A stretch of 10,893 nt of DNA from Verrucomicrobiales bacterium. Its GTDB lineage: Bacteria > Verrucomicrobiota > Verrucomicrobiia > Verrucomicrobiales > SLCJ01. Below are positions 1 to 6,158 of the stretch, one piece after another. The notes under the pieces were generated by a model. The model saw nothing but the letters and a program-made list of their open reading frames with translations, was not told the DNA's origin and did not search any database. A program made the translations under genes and the position numbers. Positions within the stretch are counted from its first letter, which is position 1, and each line of letters starts with the position of its first letter. The stretch lies in the NCBI GenBank assembly GCA_007125835.1, contig SLCJ01000217.1, positions 1 to 10,893 on the forward strand. The letters run 5' to 3'.

Positions 1-1
1 G

Positions 2-22
2 AGGTTCGCCGCTCCTTGGGGG
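2..22 (-). repeat. 21-nt dispersed repeat, copy 1 (inverted relative to 7138-7158)
   Basis: The reverse complement of this segment matches bases 7138-7158 at 20 of 21 positions; the core is gagcggcgaacct preceded by a C-run and AA. The two copies lie about 7.1 kb apart in opposite orientation, both in gene-poor DNA, which suggests a genome-dispersed element rather than chance. The left copy runs to the window edge, so its full extent cannot be seen. Confidence 0.55.
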
Positions 23-133
23 CCAGCGCCGACCAAGCCGCCCCCGGGAACGCTGACGTCCTCGTCGGCATCGTTGATGAATCGGAGAATAAGAACGCCG
101 TTCCGTCTCCGCTACTCGCTTCCTCATTCTCAT

Positions 134-151
134 GCCAAGGATAACCTTGGC
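134..151. repeat. Perfect 7-bp hairpin
   Basis: GCCAAGG (134-140) and CCTTGGC (145-151) form a perfect stem around the loop ATAA. Neither side carries a T-run, so it does not look like an intrinsic terminator. It sits at the left border of the repeat-rich block and may be part of that element. Confidence 0.5.
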
Positions 152-178
152 GTTCCCAGGGCAACCAAAAATAGGCAG

Positions 179-220
179 GCATAGATTCTTCGCATAGATT
201 CTTCTGGGCATAGATTCCTC
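179..220 (+). repeat. Triple 13-nt repeat, gcatagattcttc
   Basis: Units at 179-191 and 192-204 are identical and directly adjacent. A third at 208-220 has one change (cct for ctt) and follows a 3-nt spacer. They lie immediately before the first copy of the 55-bp repeat. The units are too few, too short and lack proper spacers for a CRISPR array. Confidence 0.75.
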
Positions 221-221
221 T

Positions 222-276
222 GTGCAATCATCGGACGACTGAATCCAACCAAAAGTTGGCAGGCAATATTTCCACC
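222..276 (+). repeat. 55-bp direct repeat, copy A1
   Basis: It begins gtgcaatcatcggacgactg and ends in an aggcaatatttccacc unit. It recurs at 443-495 with one mismatch over 53 bases. Inside it CCAAC (245-249) and GTTGG (255-259) form a 5-bp stem around caaaa. The single difference in the second copy falls in the right arm of this stem. The distance between the two copies is 221 bp. Confidence 0.8.
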
Positions 277-332
277 GCAGGCAATATTTCCACCCAGGCA
301 ATATTTCCACCCAGCAGGCAATATTTCCACCC
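261..332 (+). repeat. Four tandem aggcaatatttccacc units
   Basis: Units start at 261, 279, 296 and 316, spaced 17-20 nt, each reading aggcaatatttccacc with 0-4 extra bases (gc, c, cagc) between them. The first is the end of the 55-bp repeat A1. A further unit (482-495) ends copy A2 and a partial one follows at 495-507. Irregular 0-4 nt spacing rules out CRISPR. The pattern fits slippage or decay of a short tandem array, or clustered binding sites. Confidence 0.8.
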
Positions 333-350
333 ACCCCCAGTCGGCCCTGC

Positions 351-365
351 GGCCCTGGAAGGGCC
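351..365. repeat. Small hairpin GGCCCT/AGGGCC
   Basis: Perfect 6-bp stem (351-356 with 360-365) around the loop GGA. It lies in the interior of the 221-bp repeat period together with the hairpins at 377-396 and 418-434. There is no T-run on either side. Confidence 0.45.
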
Positions 366-376
366 ACCGCACAAAG

Positions 377-396
377 CCCGGGTTTTCAAACCCGGG
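377..396. repeat. Near-perfect palindrome CCCGGGTTT/AAACCCGGG
   Basis: Bases 377-385 and 388-396 are perfect inverted complements separated by two bases. As RNA the likely form is a CCCGGG stem with a TTTTCAAA-type loop. It is another member of the hairpin cluster between the two copies of the 55-bp repeat, an arrangement reminiscent of REP/BIME-type intergenic elements. Confidence 0.55.
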
Positions 397-409
397 AAAG
401 CCCACCGAT

Positions 410-434
410 AAGAAAAAGCGTCCTGAAAGGACGC
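410..434 (-). terminator. Terminator-like hairpin on the minus strand
   Basis: GCGTCCT (418-424) and AGGACGC (428-434) form a perfect 7-bp stem with a 3-nt loop. On the minus strand it is followed by TTTTTCTT (bases 417 down to 410), the arrangement of an intrinsic terminator. No minus-strand gene ending here is visible, so it may be an orphan terminator carried by the repeat element. ACGCC (431-435) can alternatively pair with GGCGT (440-444), which would compete with this stem. Confidence 0.4.
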
Positions 435-442
435 CTGCCGGC

Positions 443-495
443 GTGCAATCATCGGACGACTGAATCCAACCAAAAGGTGGCAGGCAATATTTCCA
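443..495 (+). repeat. 55-bp direct repeat, copy A2 (53 bases retained)
   Basis: Matches 222-274 with one substitution (t to g in the right arm of the internal CCAAC/GTTGG stem). It is followed at 495-507 by a partial short unit (attatttccaccc), as if an aggcaata segment had been lost. It marks the start of a second, truncated period of the 221-bp element. Confidence 0.8.
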
Positions 496-540
496 TTATT
501 TCCACCCTCTCCCGCAAACGAATCCCACAGCAGGCAACCC

Positions 541-626
541 AATAAACGCGAATTTTTCGCAAAAAAGACTTGCGCGCCTGCTCGTTTATGCAAAATTTGC
601 GCAGTTGCGAATTTTAAGCGTTTATT
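541..626. repeat. AT-rich segment bounded by AATAAACGC / GCGTTTATT
   Basis: AATAAACGC (541-549) and GCGTTTATT (618-626) are perfect inverted complements bounding a strikingly AT-rich segment in an otherwise GC-rich window. Inside are a second CGTTTAT (583-589), the 11-nt palindrome GCAAAATTTGC (590-600), and gcgaatttt twice. The stretch lies directly upstream of the PEP-CTERM gene, so it could hold its promoter and operator sites. The widely separated arms are more likely protein sites than an RNA stem. Confidence 0.45.
597..626 (+). promoter_or_regulatory. Possible sigma70-type promoter of the PEP-CTERM gene
   Basis: A -35-like TTGCGC (597-602) and a -10-like TTTATT (621-626) are separated by 18 bp in the AT-rich region upstream of the gene at 694. 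Transcription from here would leave a leader of about 60 nt. Neither hexamer is a close match to consensus; an overlapping TTGCGA at 605-610 has no good -10 partner. The assignment rests mainly on base composition and position. Confidence 0.2.
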
Positions 627-693
627 TTTCGTAACTTTGCCCGTACAGTCTGCGGGCTTGATCAACGATCACTCCAAAACCTATTCCAAGTCC

Positions 694-1506
694 ATGAAAT
701 CCTCCGCCTCACTTACCACTCTGGCACTGATCGCCGGAATTTCCCTGTCAGCCATCGGCGCGACCCAAGCCTCGAACATCGTAATATCCGGAGGCTCCGC
801 CGACTGGAATTTCTTCTACGACAGTGGCAATGATTCCTTCGATGTGGTGCTCCGTAACAAGGGAACCACCGTGGCCACCGGCCTCGATACCCCCTATGCC
901 GGGGCTCCCGGTGGTGTGGGCGACGGCGACGACTTCACCTTCAGCACCCTGACAGTGGGCCCGATCGGCGGCACAACCACGGTCGTGAATGGCAACACCT
1001 ACATCATCTCCTCCGCCTTACAGGGAATTGACGCCCCGGGAAATCCTGATTTCGGCATTCGCACCCGCTTCCGTGAGCTGGATGGTGGCGGCAACACAGT
1101 CAATCAGTTTAACAGCTTTCGGATGACCCTTGACTGGGCGAATTCAACCTTTCCTGCCGGCGCTGAAATGATTCTTTTCCGCCCGGATGTAGATGATGAC
1201 CTGATTCCCTTCAACGACATTCTCTTCGAAACCGCCGACAATGACCTGATCCACGATTGGCCAGCATGGGGACACACCCACTGGAATTGGGGCTTTACCG
1301 AGGAAGGGACCTACGACCTTCAATTTGACATCCAAGGCTATAACATATTCGAGGATGAAGATACTGGAATAATCACTGAAACCGCCATTACAGGCGTGGG
1401 AACAACAAATGTGTCCTTCGTGGTCATTCCCGAACCCTCCACCGCAGGGCTGGCCCTGCTCGCCGCCGGGCTCGCCTTCGCCGTGCGGCGGCGCCCACTT
1501 GCATGA
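694..1506 (+). CDS. PEP-CTERM protein with choice-of-anchor-M-like motif
   Basis: A 270-residue exported protein. Residues 1-26 are a signal peptide (MKSSASLTTL, hydrophobic core, ATQA before the likely cleavage site). The C-terminus is a textbook PEP-CTERM tail: PEPST at 246-250, a hydrophobic segment at 251-264, then RRR. Such tails are recognised by an exosortase, which would be encoded elsewhere. The middle is Gly/Asp/Asn-rich and probably beta-structured. HTHWNWGF at 194-201 with G205 and Y207 matches the H-x-H-x-x-W-x-F-x3-G-x-Y signature of choice-of-anchor-M / TIGR03769-type surface proteins, also present in the gene at 2350. I prefer ATG 694 over the in-frame TTG at 637 because it places the signal peptide at the N-terminus. 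No clear ribosome binding site is seen. The molecular role is unknown; surface or extracellular location is likely. Confidence 0.88.
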   Translation: MKSSASLTTLALIAGISLSAIGATQASNIVISGGSADWNFFYDSGNDSFDVVLRNKGTTVATGLDTPYAGAPGGVGDGDDFTFSTLTVGPIGGTTTVVNGNTYIISSALQGIDAPGNPDFGIRTRFRELDGGGNTVNQFNSFRMTLDWANSTFPAGAEMILFRPDVDDDLIPFNDILFETADNDLIHDWPAWGHTHWNWGFTEEGTYDLQFDIQGYNIFEDEDTGIITETAITGVGTTNVSFVVIPEPSTAGLALLAAGLAFAVRRRPLA

Positions 1507-1547
1507 AACAAACTGGTTTATTCTCCCCCATTGGTTTCATTCCGCAG

Positions 1548-1579
1548 AACCGCGTGGCTCCAGGAGCCGCGCGGTTTTT
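1548..1579 (+). terminator. Intrinsic terminator after the PEP-CTERM gene
   Basis: Bases 1548-1560 and 1564-1576 form a 13-bp stem (AACCGCG-T-GGCTC against GAGCC-G-CGCGGTT, one T.G wobble) with loop CAG, ending in TTTTT at 1575-1579. It lies 42 nt after the stop of the PEP-CTERM gene, a normal terminator distance. The T-run is short, and two of its bases pair with the AA at the stem foot, so efficiency may be moderate. The hairpin contains an AGGAG (1562-1566) positioned 11 nt before a TTG at 1578 that could start the next gene. Confidence 0.7.
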
Positions 1580-2285
1580 GCGCTCCCATCGCCGTGGTTT
1601 CACGCTGCTTGAGATTATGGTCAGTCTGGTCGTCGTGGCGATCCTGGTGGCGGTGGGCATCCAGGCGGCGAGCCATGCAGTGATGGCGGCGCAGCGTTCG
1701 ACCTGCCAGTCGAATCTGCGCCAGCTTGGCATTGCCCTGCTGGGGCATGCGGCCGAGCATCACGGGCGGCTGCCTGCCACGCAGCATTTCCTGCCACCCG
1801 GCAGCACCGACTCCTGGGTCTTTGTGCTTGCCGACCGCCTCGACAACCTCGACGAGGTACGCGTCTCGCCGGCCGACCCGCGCCGCGAAGAACGCATCGA
1901 GGCCGGGGGCACCAGCTATGTGCTCAACGGATTTCTCGACAGCATGGCCATGGACCCCTTCGGCAATCCCCTGTATCCGCAGTGGTCGAGCATCGAACGG
2001 CTCCCGCGCCCGGCGGAAACCTACATGGCCTTCATCGGCTCCGAACGCCGCGGCATCGGCGCCGGAAACGACCACGTCCACGGCAGCGGCTGGCGAAGCT
2101 GGGCCCGGGTGCTTGCCGACATCTCACCCGACCTGCACCGCGTCGGACCGCCCGCCGAAGACCACGACGAAGGCAGCGCCAACTACCTGATGGCCGACGG
2201 TCGCGTGATCAATCTCGATGCCGCCGAGGTGAAGAAAGAGATCGAGAGTGGAAACAACATTGCCATTCCCCCCAACCTACCTTGA
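1578..2285 (+). CDS. Pseudopilin-like protein with prepilin cleavage site and H-Xn-DG motif
   Basis: A 235-residue protein from the TTG start I prefer. The N-terminus MRSHRRG/FTLLEIMVSL is a class III prepilin leader: a short basic leader, Gly before the cut, Phe to be N-methylated, Glu at +5, then a hydrophobic helix to about residue 26. A PilD-type peptidase would process it. Near the C-terminus H196 ... D207-G208 (HDEGSANYLMADGRV) resembles the H-X9-DG motif of prepilin-type processing-associated proteins of the PVC group, with one extra residue. An ATG at 1503 is also in frame and overlaps the previous stop as ATGA. Using it would add 25 residues, partly encoded by the terminator hairpin, and give an unusually long leader. 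AGGAG at 1562-1566 supports the TTG. It probably acts in a type II secretion or pilus-like assembly; the partner is unknown. Confidence 0.82.
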   Translation: MRSHRRGFTLLEIMVSLVVVAILVAVGIQAASHAVMAAQRSTCQSNLRQLGIALLGHAAEHHGRLPATQHFLPPGSTDSWVFVLADRLDNLDEVRVSPADPRREERIEAGGTSYVLNGFLDSMAMDPFGNPLYPQWSSIERLPRPAETYMAFIGSERRGIGAGNDHVHGSGWRSWARVLADISPDLHRVGPPAEDHDEGSANYLMADGRVINLDAAEVKKEIESGNNIAIPPNLP

Positions 2286-2349
2286 CGCGTGGTTCGCCTC
2301 GTGTCGCTCCGCCACCTCTGGCTAACCCGGAAACAACCCAAAAAAATTC

Positions 2350-3465
2350 ATGCATTCGCATCTTCGCCCATCACATCTCTTCCGCCAAATCGTCCATTTG
2401 CCTCTTGCGGCAGCCGCCTTCGCCACCATTGCGGCCCCTGCGGCCGCATCGGATGATCCGCCTTTTTTCCTCGATTTCGGCCACGTAGACCTGGCGTGGA
2501 GCTTTTCGCCGGGTCAGGGATGGGGGGTTCTTGCGGAATACGACGAGGTGTTTCCCACAGCGTTCATCGCCCCTCAGGATGTCATCTTCGTCGCCAAGGA
2601 CCTGCCCTTTCCCCAGGATGGCTCGCGGGCAAACCGTCCGGCCGGCTCATCATGGGGATTCGTCGGTGTGGAAGAAGGCGAACCTTTCTGGCTCCTGCCC
2701 GCCGCCGCCACCGGCGACGTAACCGAACTCGGCTTCAACACCTACGATGTGGCGGGAGTTTCGTTTGCCGACAATGTGCGCATCGATTTTCTCGATGTGG
2801 AGTTTTTCGGCGAAGGCGACGGCTTCTTCACCGTCTACACGGGCTTCCCTCATCTCGGCAGTGTGGTCCTCCACCATTCCACCACGCCCGGGCACCCGGG
2901 AAACGGCTCCTACACGCTTGGAGTGGACGACCACCAACACGTGAACTGGACGTTCAGCCACCGCGGGCTTTATCGTGTGACGATGCAGGCAAGCGCCCTG
3001 CTCACCCCGGGCGTCGAATCCTCCCGCGTGTTCAGCGACCCAGAGCAGATCCAACTCGCCGTGGGCCTTCGTGGGTTTGAAAACTGGCTGCTGACCCATC
3101 GCATCGATCCGGACGAGTGGTCGGAGGCCCCCCCCTTCGGCCCCGACAGCCTGCCGCCGCTGCTTCAGTATGCGCTCGGGGCCGAGCCCGCCGAAGACAC
3201 GCGCGGCCTCGTCGAGTTCGACATACGTTCGTTTCTGGGTTCGGACTTCGCGGTGTTGGAGATGCCGCGCCGCACCGGGGCCGACGACGTGATCCTGCGG
3301 GTGGAAACGAGCACCGACCTTGTGGACTGGAATCACGGGCCGGGCCACACCACCAACCTCGACACACCACCCGAGCGGCTTGCCGAACGCGCCGCATCCT
3401 CCATGGAGGATGCGCCTCGGCTGTTTCTCCGCGCTGCCGCCGAGCGCGTGCCGCAGACTCCGTAA
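2350..3465 (+). CDS. Secreted choice-of-anchor-M domain protein with verrucomicrobial C-terminal module
   Basis: A 371-residue exported protein. After a basic/hydrophilic start, residues 15-34 are hydrophobic and end APAAA-SDD, a likely signal-peptidase site. Residues 40-225 resemble the choice-of-anchor-M fold (TIGR03769-related): GHVDLAWSF (44-52), SSWGFVGVEEGEPFWLLP (100-117) and HQHVNWTF (195-202) with G206 and Y208. The HxHxxW signature is shared with the PEP-CTERM protein at 694. The end is different: LLQYALGAEP (271-280) followed by ETSTDLVDW (319-327) is a module frequent at the C-terminus of verrucomicrobial secreted proteins, and there is no PEP-CTERM tail or LPXTG. The two anchor-M proteins therefore would be retained differently. 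ATG 2350 has no obvious ribosome binding site. Ligand or function is unknown; in Actinobacteria such domains occur with metal-uptake ABC transporters, none of which is seen here. Confidence 0.82.
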   Translation: MHSHLRPSHLFRQIVHLPLAAAAFATIAAPAAASDDPPFFLDFGHVDLAWSFSPGQGWGVLAEYDEVFPTAFIAPQDVIFVAKDLPFPQDGSRANRPAGSSWGFVGVEEGEPFWLLPAAATGDVTELGFNTYDVAGVSFADNVRIDFLDVEFFGEGDGFFTVYTGFPHLGSVVLHHSTTPGHPGNGSYTLGVDDHQHVNWTFSHRGLYRVTMQASALLTPGVESSRVFSDPEQIQLAVGLRGFENWLLTHRIDPDEWSEAPPFGPDSLPPLLQYALGAEPAEDTRGLVEFDIRSFLGSDFAVLEMPRRTGADDVILRVETSTDLVDWNHGPGHTTNLDTPPERLAERAASSMEDAPRLFLRAAAERVPQTP

Positions 3466-3561
3466 GAACGACACAAGGGGTGGCGATTTCTCACGCTTTC
3501 ATGGGCAAGGCACGCCCGAGCCACACCATTCCCGGAGGCAAAAAACACCGGGTGCATCGCC

Positions 3562-6105
3562 ATGAGTCCGCCCGCGAAAGAATCTGCCATTCAACGCCTG
3601 GCTCTTGCGCTGGCCTTTGTAGGCGGTGCGGCGGCCTTGGCCCATCAATTGCTGTGGACTCGCCGCCTGATCGACCTTTTAGGTGCCAGCCATGAATCCG
3701 CCGCCCGTGTGCTCGGTGTGTTCTTCCTCGGCCTGGCGCTTGGATCGGCGGCCGGAGGTGCGGCGGCCATGCGCTGGAGAAATCGCTGGCACGCCCTCGC
3801 CTGGATCGAACTCTCCATCGCCGCCACCACCGTGCCCTTGATCTTGCTGCCGCTGTGGTCGGGCAACCTCTGGCAAAGCCTGGGCCCCGACATTTTCGAC
3901 AATGCGTCGGCGGCCTGGATCAAGCTCGCCCTGTGTTTGCTCCTGCTGGGACCTCCCGCCTTCTTCATGGGATTCTTCCTCCCCATGGCATCCGAGGCGC
4001 TGCGCGCAGGCAGCTCCGACCTTTCCCGCCCCGCCCTGCCGCTCTACGCCGCCAACACCCTGGGTGGAGTGGCTGGCCTGTTAATCACCGCAACACTGGC
4101 CATCCACCTGCTCGGCATGCGCGGGGCCATGCTCGCCGCCACCGCTTTGAATGGCTTTGTGGCGCTGGGTTGTTTCGCCCTCGCACGATTCGATATGTCC
4201 TGTGGACAAGGCCACCCCGCACGCCCGGCCCCGCCGGACATCCACCCCGAACACCCAGCCACCAGCCACACTGGACTTGCCTGGAAATGGCCAGTTCTAG
4301 CCGCCTTTTCCGGGTTCAGCGTGCTGGCCGTCGAGGTCATCATTCTCGCCTTGCTCCAGCTCGAAGTGCCGTTGTCTTTCTACGGACCGGCAGCCTTGCT
4401 CTCAGGGGTGATCCTGCTGCTCGGGCTGGCCGCCTGGACGGCCGCGCTGCCGGCGGTGCGGCGCCTGCCCACCTGCGGCCTGCTCGCGGGAGCCATGTGG
4501 GTGGCTGGCTTGAGCCTCGTGGCTGCGCCCCACCTTTTCCATTGGCTCGCCGGAGCGGGATTCGGCCCTTCATCCGCCTACCACCCGACTGGCTTTGCCG
4601 TGCGCCTCGTGATATTGCTCGGAATTTCGTTTGCCCTTCCCCTCTTTGCCATGGGGCTGATCTTTCCGCTGCTCACTCGCGCCGCGGCGCGGTCCTCGGG
4701 CCTCACCACGCAGTCGTGGGGAAAACTTCTTGCGATCAACGGACTCGGGGCCGCCCTCGGGGCGGAGCTCGCCTATCGCGTCGCCATGCCCGTCTTCGGT
4801 CTGCACAACGCGCTGGCGCTCACCGGGCTGGCCTATGTCCTCGTCGGTGTGGCAACCCTTCGCCCTTCCCTTCGCCCTTCCCCGGAAGGTGCCGCCCGGT
4901 TTTCTTCTCCACTTCGCGTTGCCGCCGCGGTCCTGGCGCTGGCTTCTCTCATTGTGCTCTGGCCCCGCAACCTTCCTCTGGCCAACCCGCATCTCGGCCT
5001 GCGGGTGATCGATTCACACGCCGGGCGCGACGGCGTGATCCTGGTGGCAGAGCACCCGGCCTTTGGCAAAGGCCTGCTCTCGTCCAACCAATACCTTCTC
5101 GGCTCCACATCCGCCCGCGCCGCCCAGGAACGCCAGGCACATCTGCCACTGCTCCTCCATCAAAATCCCCAACAAGTCGCATTCCTCGGCATGGCCACCG
5201 GCTCGACTCCAGCCGCCGCACTGGCCCACGAACCCGTCGAACGCGTCACGGCGGTCGAGATCTCGCCTGCCGTGGAAACCCTCGCCCGCCGCCACTTCGC
5301 CGACCTCCACGGGACGCTCTTCGAGGATCCGCGCACCCGTGTTGTGGTTGAAGACGCGCGCACCTTCATCGCCGCCGGCCGGGAACGCTTCGATGTCGTG
5401 GTCGGAGATTTGTTTCTGCCATGGGGCCCGGGCGAGGCCCGGCTCTACAGTCGCGAGCATTTCCAAGCCGTGCACGCGTCTCTGAAGCCCGGCGGCCTTT
5501 TCTGCCAATGGCTGCCTGGACACCAGCTTACCGCCGAAGACCTCGCCGCCATCCAATCCTCCTTCGACGCCGCCTTTGGCACATCCTGGCTGTTTGCCGG
5601 AGGGTTCGACAGCATCACTCCCTCCATTGCCCTGATCGGATGGCGCGACGGCACGCCCGGGCCCGACTGGGATGTGGTGGCAAGTCGTTGCGCGGACACA
5701 AGAAGGACCAATCTTGTTCGCGATCCGGTGGTTCGTCACGTCGATGCCCTCGCCATGCTCGATCTGGGTCCTTCCACCTGGCCCGCTTCCACCCGACCTA
5801 ACACCCTGGACAATCTCGTGGTCGAACTTCAGGCTGGCCGCCGGAGGTTATCCCCGCAACGAGAACATCCCTACCTCGCCAACCGCGAATACATCGCCTG
5901 GCTGGAAAGCCTGAGCCTTGCCACGCCGACAGCCGAAGCAGGGCGCTCGCTGGCCCGCCGCGAATCCGCCGCCCGGGCCGCCGGAACACCCCTCTTCCAA
6001 AGCGAGGATGCAACCACCTTGTGGCTTGAGCTGCCCTCCTCCCTGCGTTGGGACTCGGAAGCCGACTGGTCGCTTTGGCCCGGCTCGCTGCGGCCACCCC
6101 GTTGA
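3562..6105 (+). CDS. Fused multi-pass membrane / spermidine-synthase-like protein
   Basis: An 847-residue protein. Residues 12-467 are membrane-embedded, with many helices and the typical N-terminus of this family (ALAHQLLWTRRLIDLLG at 25-41, FFLGLALGSAAGG at 54-66). Residues 485-695 form a Rossmann methyltransferase-like domain of the spermidine synthase family: the nucleotide loop LGMATGSTP (542-550), acidic VEISP (565-569), VEDAR (596-600) and FDVVVGDLFLPWG (610-622) with D616 at the catalytic position. A tail of about 150 residues follows. Family members transfer aminopropyl from decarboxylated AdoMet or are repurposed; the substrate here is not evident and polyamine synthesis should not be assumed. 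A GGAGG at 3534-3538 is 23 nt upstream of ATG 3562, too far for a normal Shine-Dalgarno. The gene starts 96 bp after the anchor-M gene and is followed by the methyltransferase gene after 53 bp. Confidence 0.88.
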   Translation: MSPPAKESAIQRLALALAFVGGAAALAHQLLWTRRLIDLLGASHESAARVLGVFFLGLALGSAAGGAAAMRWRNRWHALAWIELSIAATTVPLILLPLWSGNLWQSLGPDIFDNASAAWIKLALCLLLLGPPAFFMGFFLPMASEALRAGSSDLSRPALPLYAANTLGGVAGLLITATLAIHLLGMRGAMLAATALNGFVALGCFALARFDMSCGQGHPARPAPPDIHPEHPATSHTGLAWKWPVLAAFSGFSVLAVEVIILALLQLEVPLSFYGPAALLSGVILLLGLAAWTAALPAVRRLPTCGLLAGAMWVAGLSLVAAPHLFHWLAGAGFGPSSAYHPTGFAVRLVILLGISFALPLFAMGLIFPLLTRAAARSSGLTTQSWGKLLAINGLGAALGAELAYRVAMPVFGLHNALALTGLAYVLVGVATLRPSLRPSPEGAARFSSPLRVAAAVLALASLIVLWPRNLPLANPHLGLRVIDSHAGRDGVILVAEHPAFGKGLLSSNQYLLGSTSARAAQERQAHLPLLLHQNPQQVAFLGMATGSTPAAALAHEPVERVTAVEISPAVETLARRHFADLHGTLFEDPRTRVVVEDARTFIAAGRERFDVVVGDLFLPWGPGEARLYSREHFQAVHASLKPGGLFCQWLPGHQLTAEDLAAIQSSFDAAFGTSWLFAGGFDSITPSIALIGWRDGTPGPDWDVVASRCADTRRTNLVRDPVVRHVDALAMLDLGPSTWPASTRPNTLDNLVVELQAGRRRLSPQREHPYLANREYIAWLESLSLATPTAEAGRSLARRESAARAAGTPLFQSEDATTLWLELPSSLRWDSEADWSLWPGSLRPPR
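4859..4882 (+). repeat. 12-nt in-frame tandem duplication inside the synthase-like gene
   Basis: TTCGCCCTTCCC occurs twice back to back (4859-4870 and 4871-4882). The duplication keeps the frame and encodes the repeated LRPSLRPS in a cytoplasmic or periplasmic linker near residues 433-440, before the last predicted membrane helix. It is likely slippage-derived. Confidence 0.8.
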
Positions 6106-6158
6106 GCAAGGCATGGGATTGACTCGCCCGCCTACTCGCGCCAACATTGTGCGCACGC

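Larger units (their letters stand above)
1..540. other. Gene-free repeat-rich region at left edge
   Basis: No convincing gene is visible in this stretch. Open frames on both strands have biased, low-complexity translations produced by the repeats, and none has a recognisable domain. It contains a 7-bp hairpin, three copies of a 13-nt repeat, a 55-bp direct repeat present twice, a cluster of aggcaatatttccacc units and three further hairpins, each listed separately. Frames open to the left edge (to 144 in frame 1 and to 184 in frame 2) could in principle be the tail of a gene, but neither resembles a known protein end. The likely nature is a decayed dispersed intergenic repeat; this is inference. 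Confidence 0.6.

Noticed and set aside
1..184. Possible 3' end of a gene entering from the left (frames 1 and 2)
   Set aside because: Both frames are short, lack recognisable sequence and overlap repeat DNA; there is no basis to choose either.
222..507. CRISPR-like array of aggcaatatttccacc repeats
   Set aside because: Units are 16-17 nt with 0-4 nt between them, no spacers of 25-40 nt exist, and no cas gene is present.
130..665. Minus-strand ORFs of 91 and 145 residues across the repeat region
   Set aside because: Their translations consist of the same repeat read in different frames (for example VEILPA, GGNIAC), with no domain; the open frames are a by-product of the repeat sequence.
637..693. 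TTG start at 637 for the PEP-CTERM gene
   Set aside because: It would put 19 polar residues before a complete signal peptide; ATG 694 gives a standard signal sequence.
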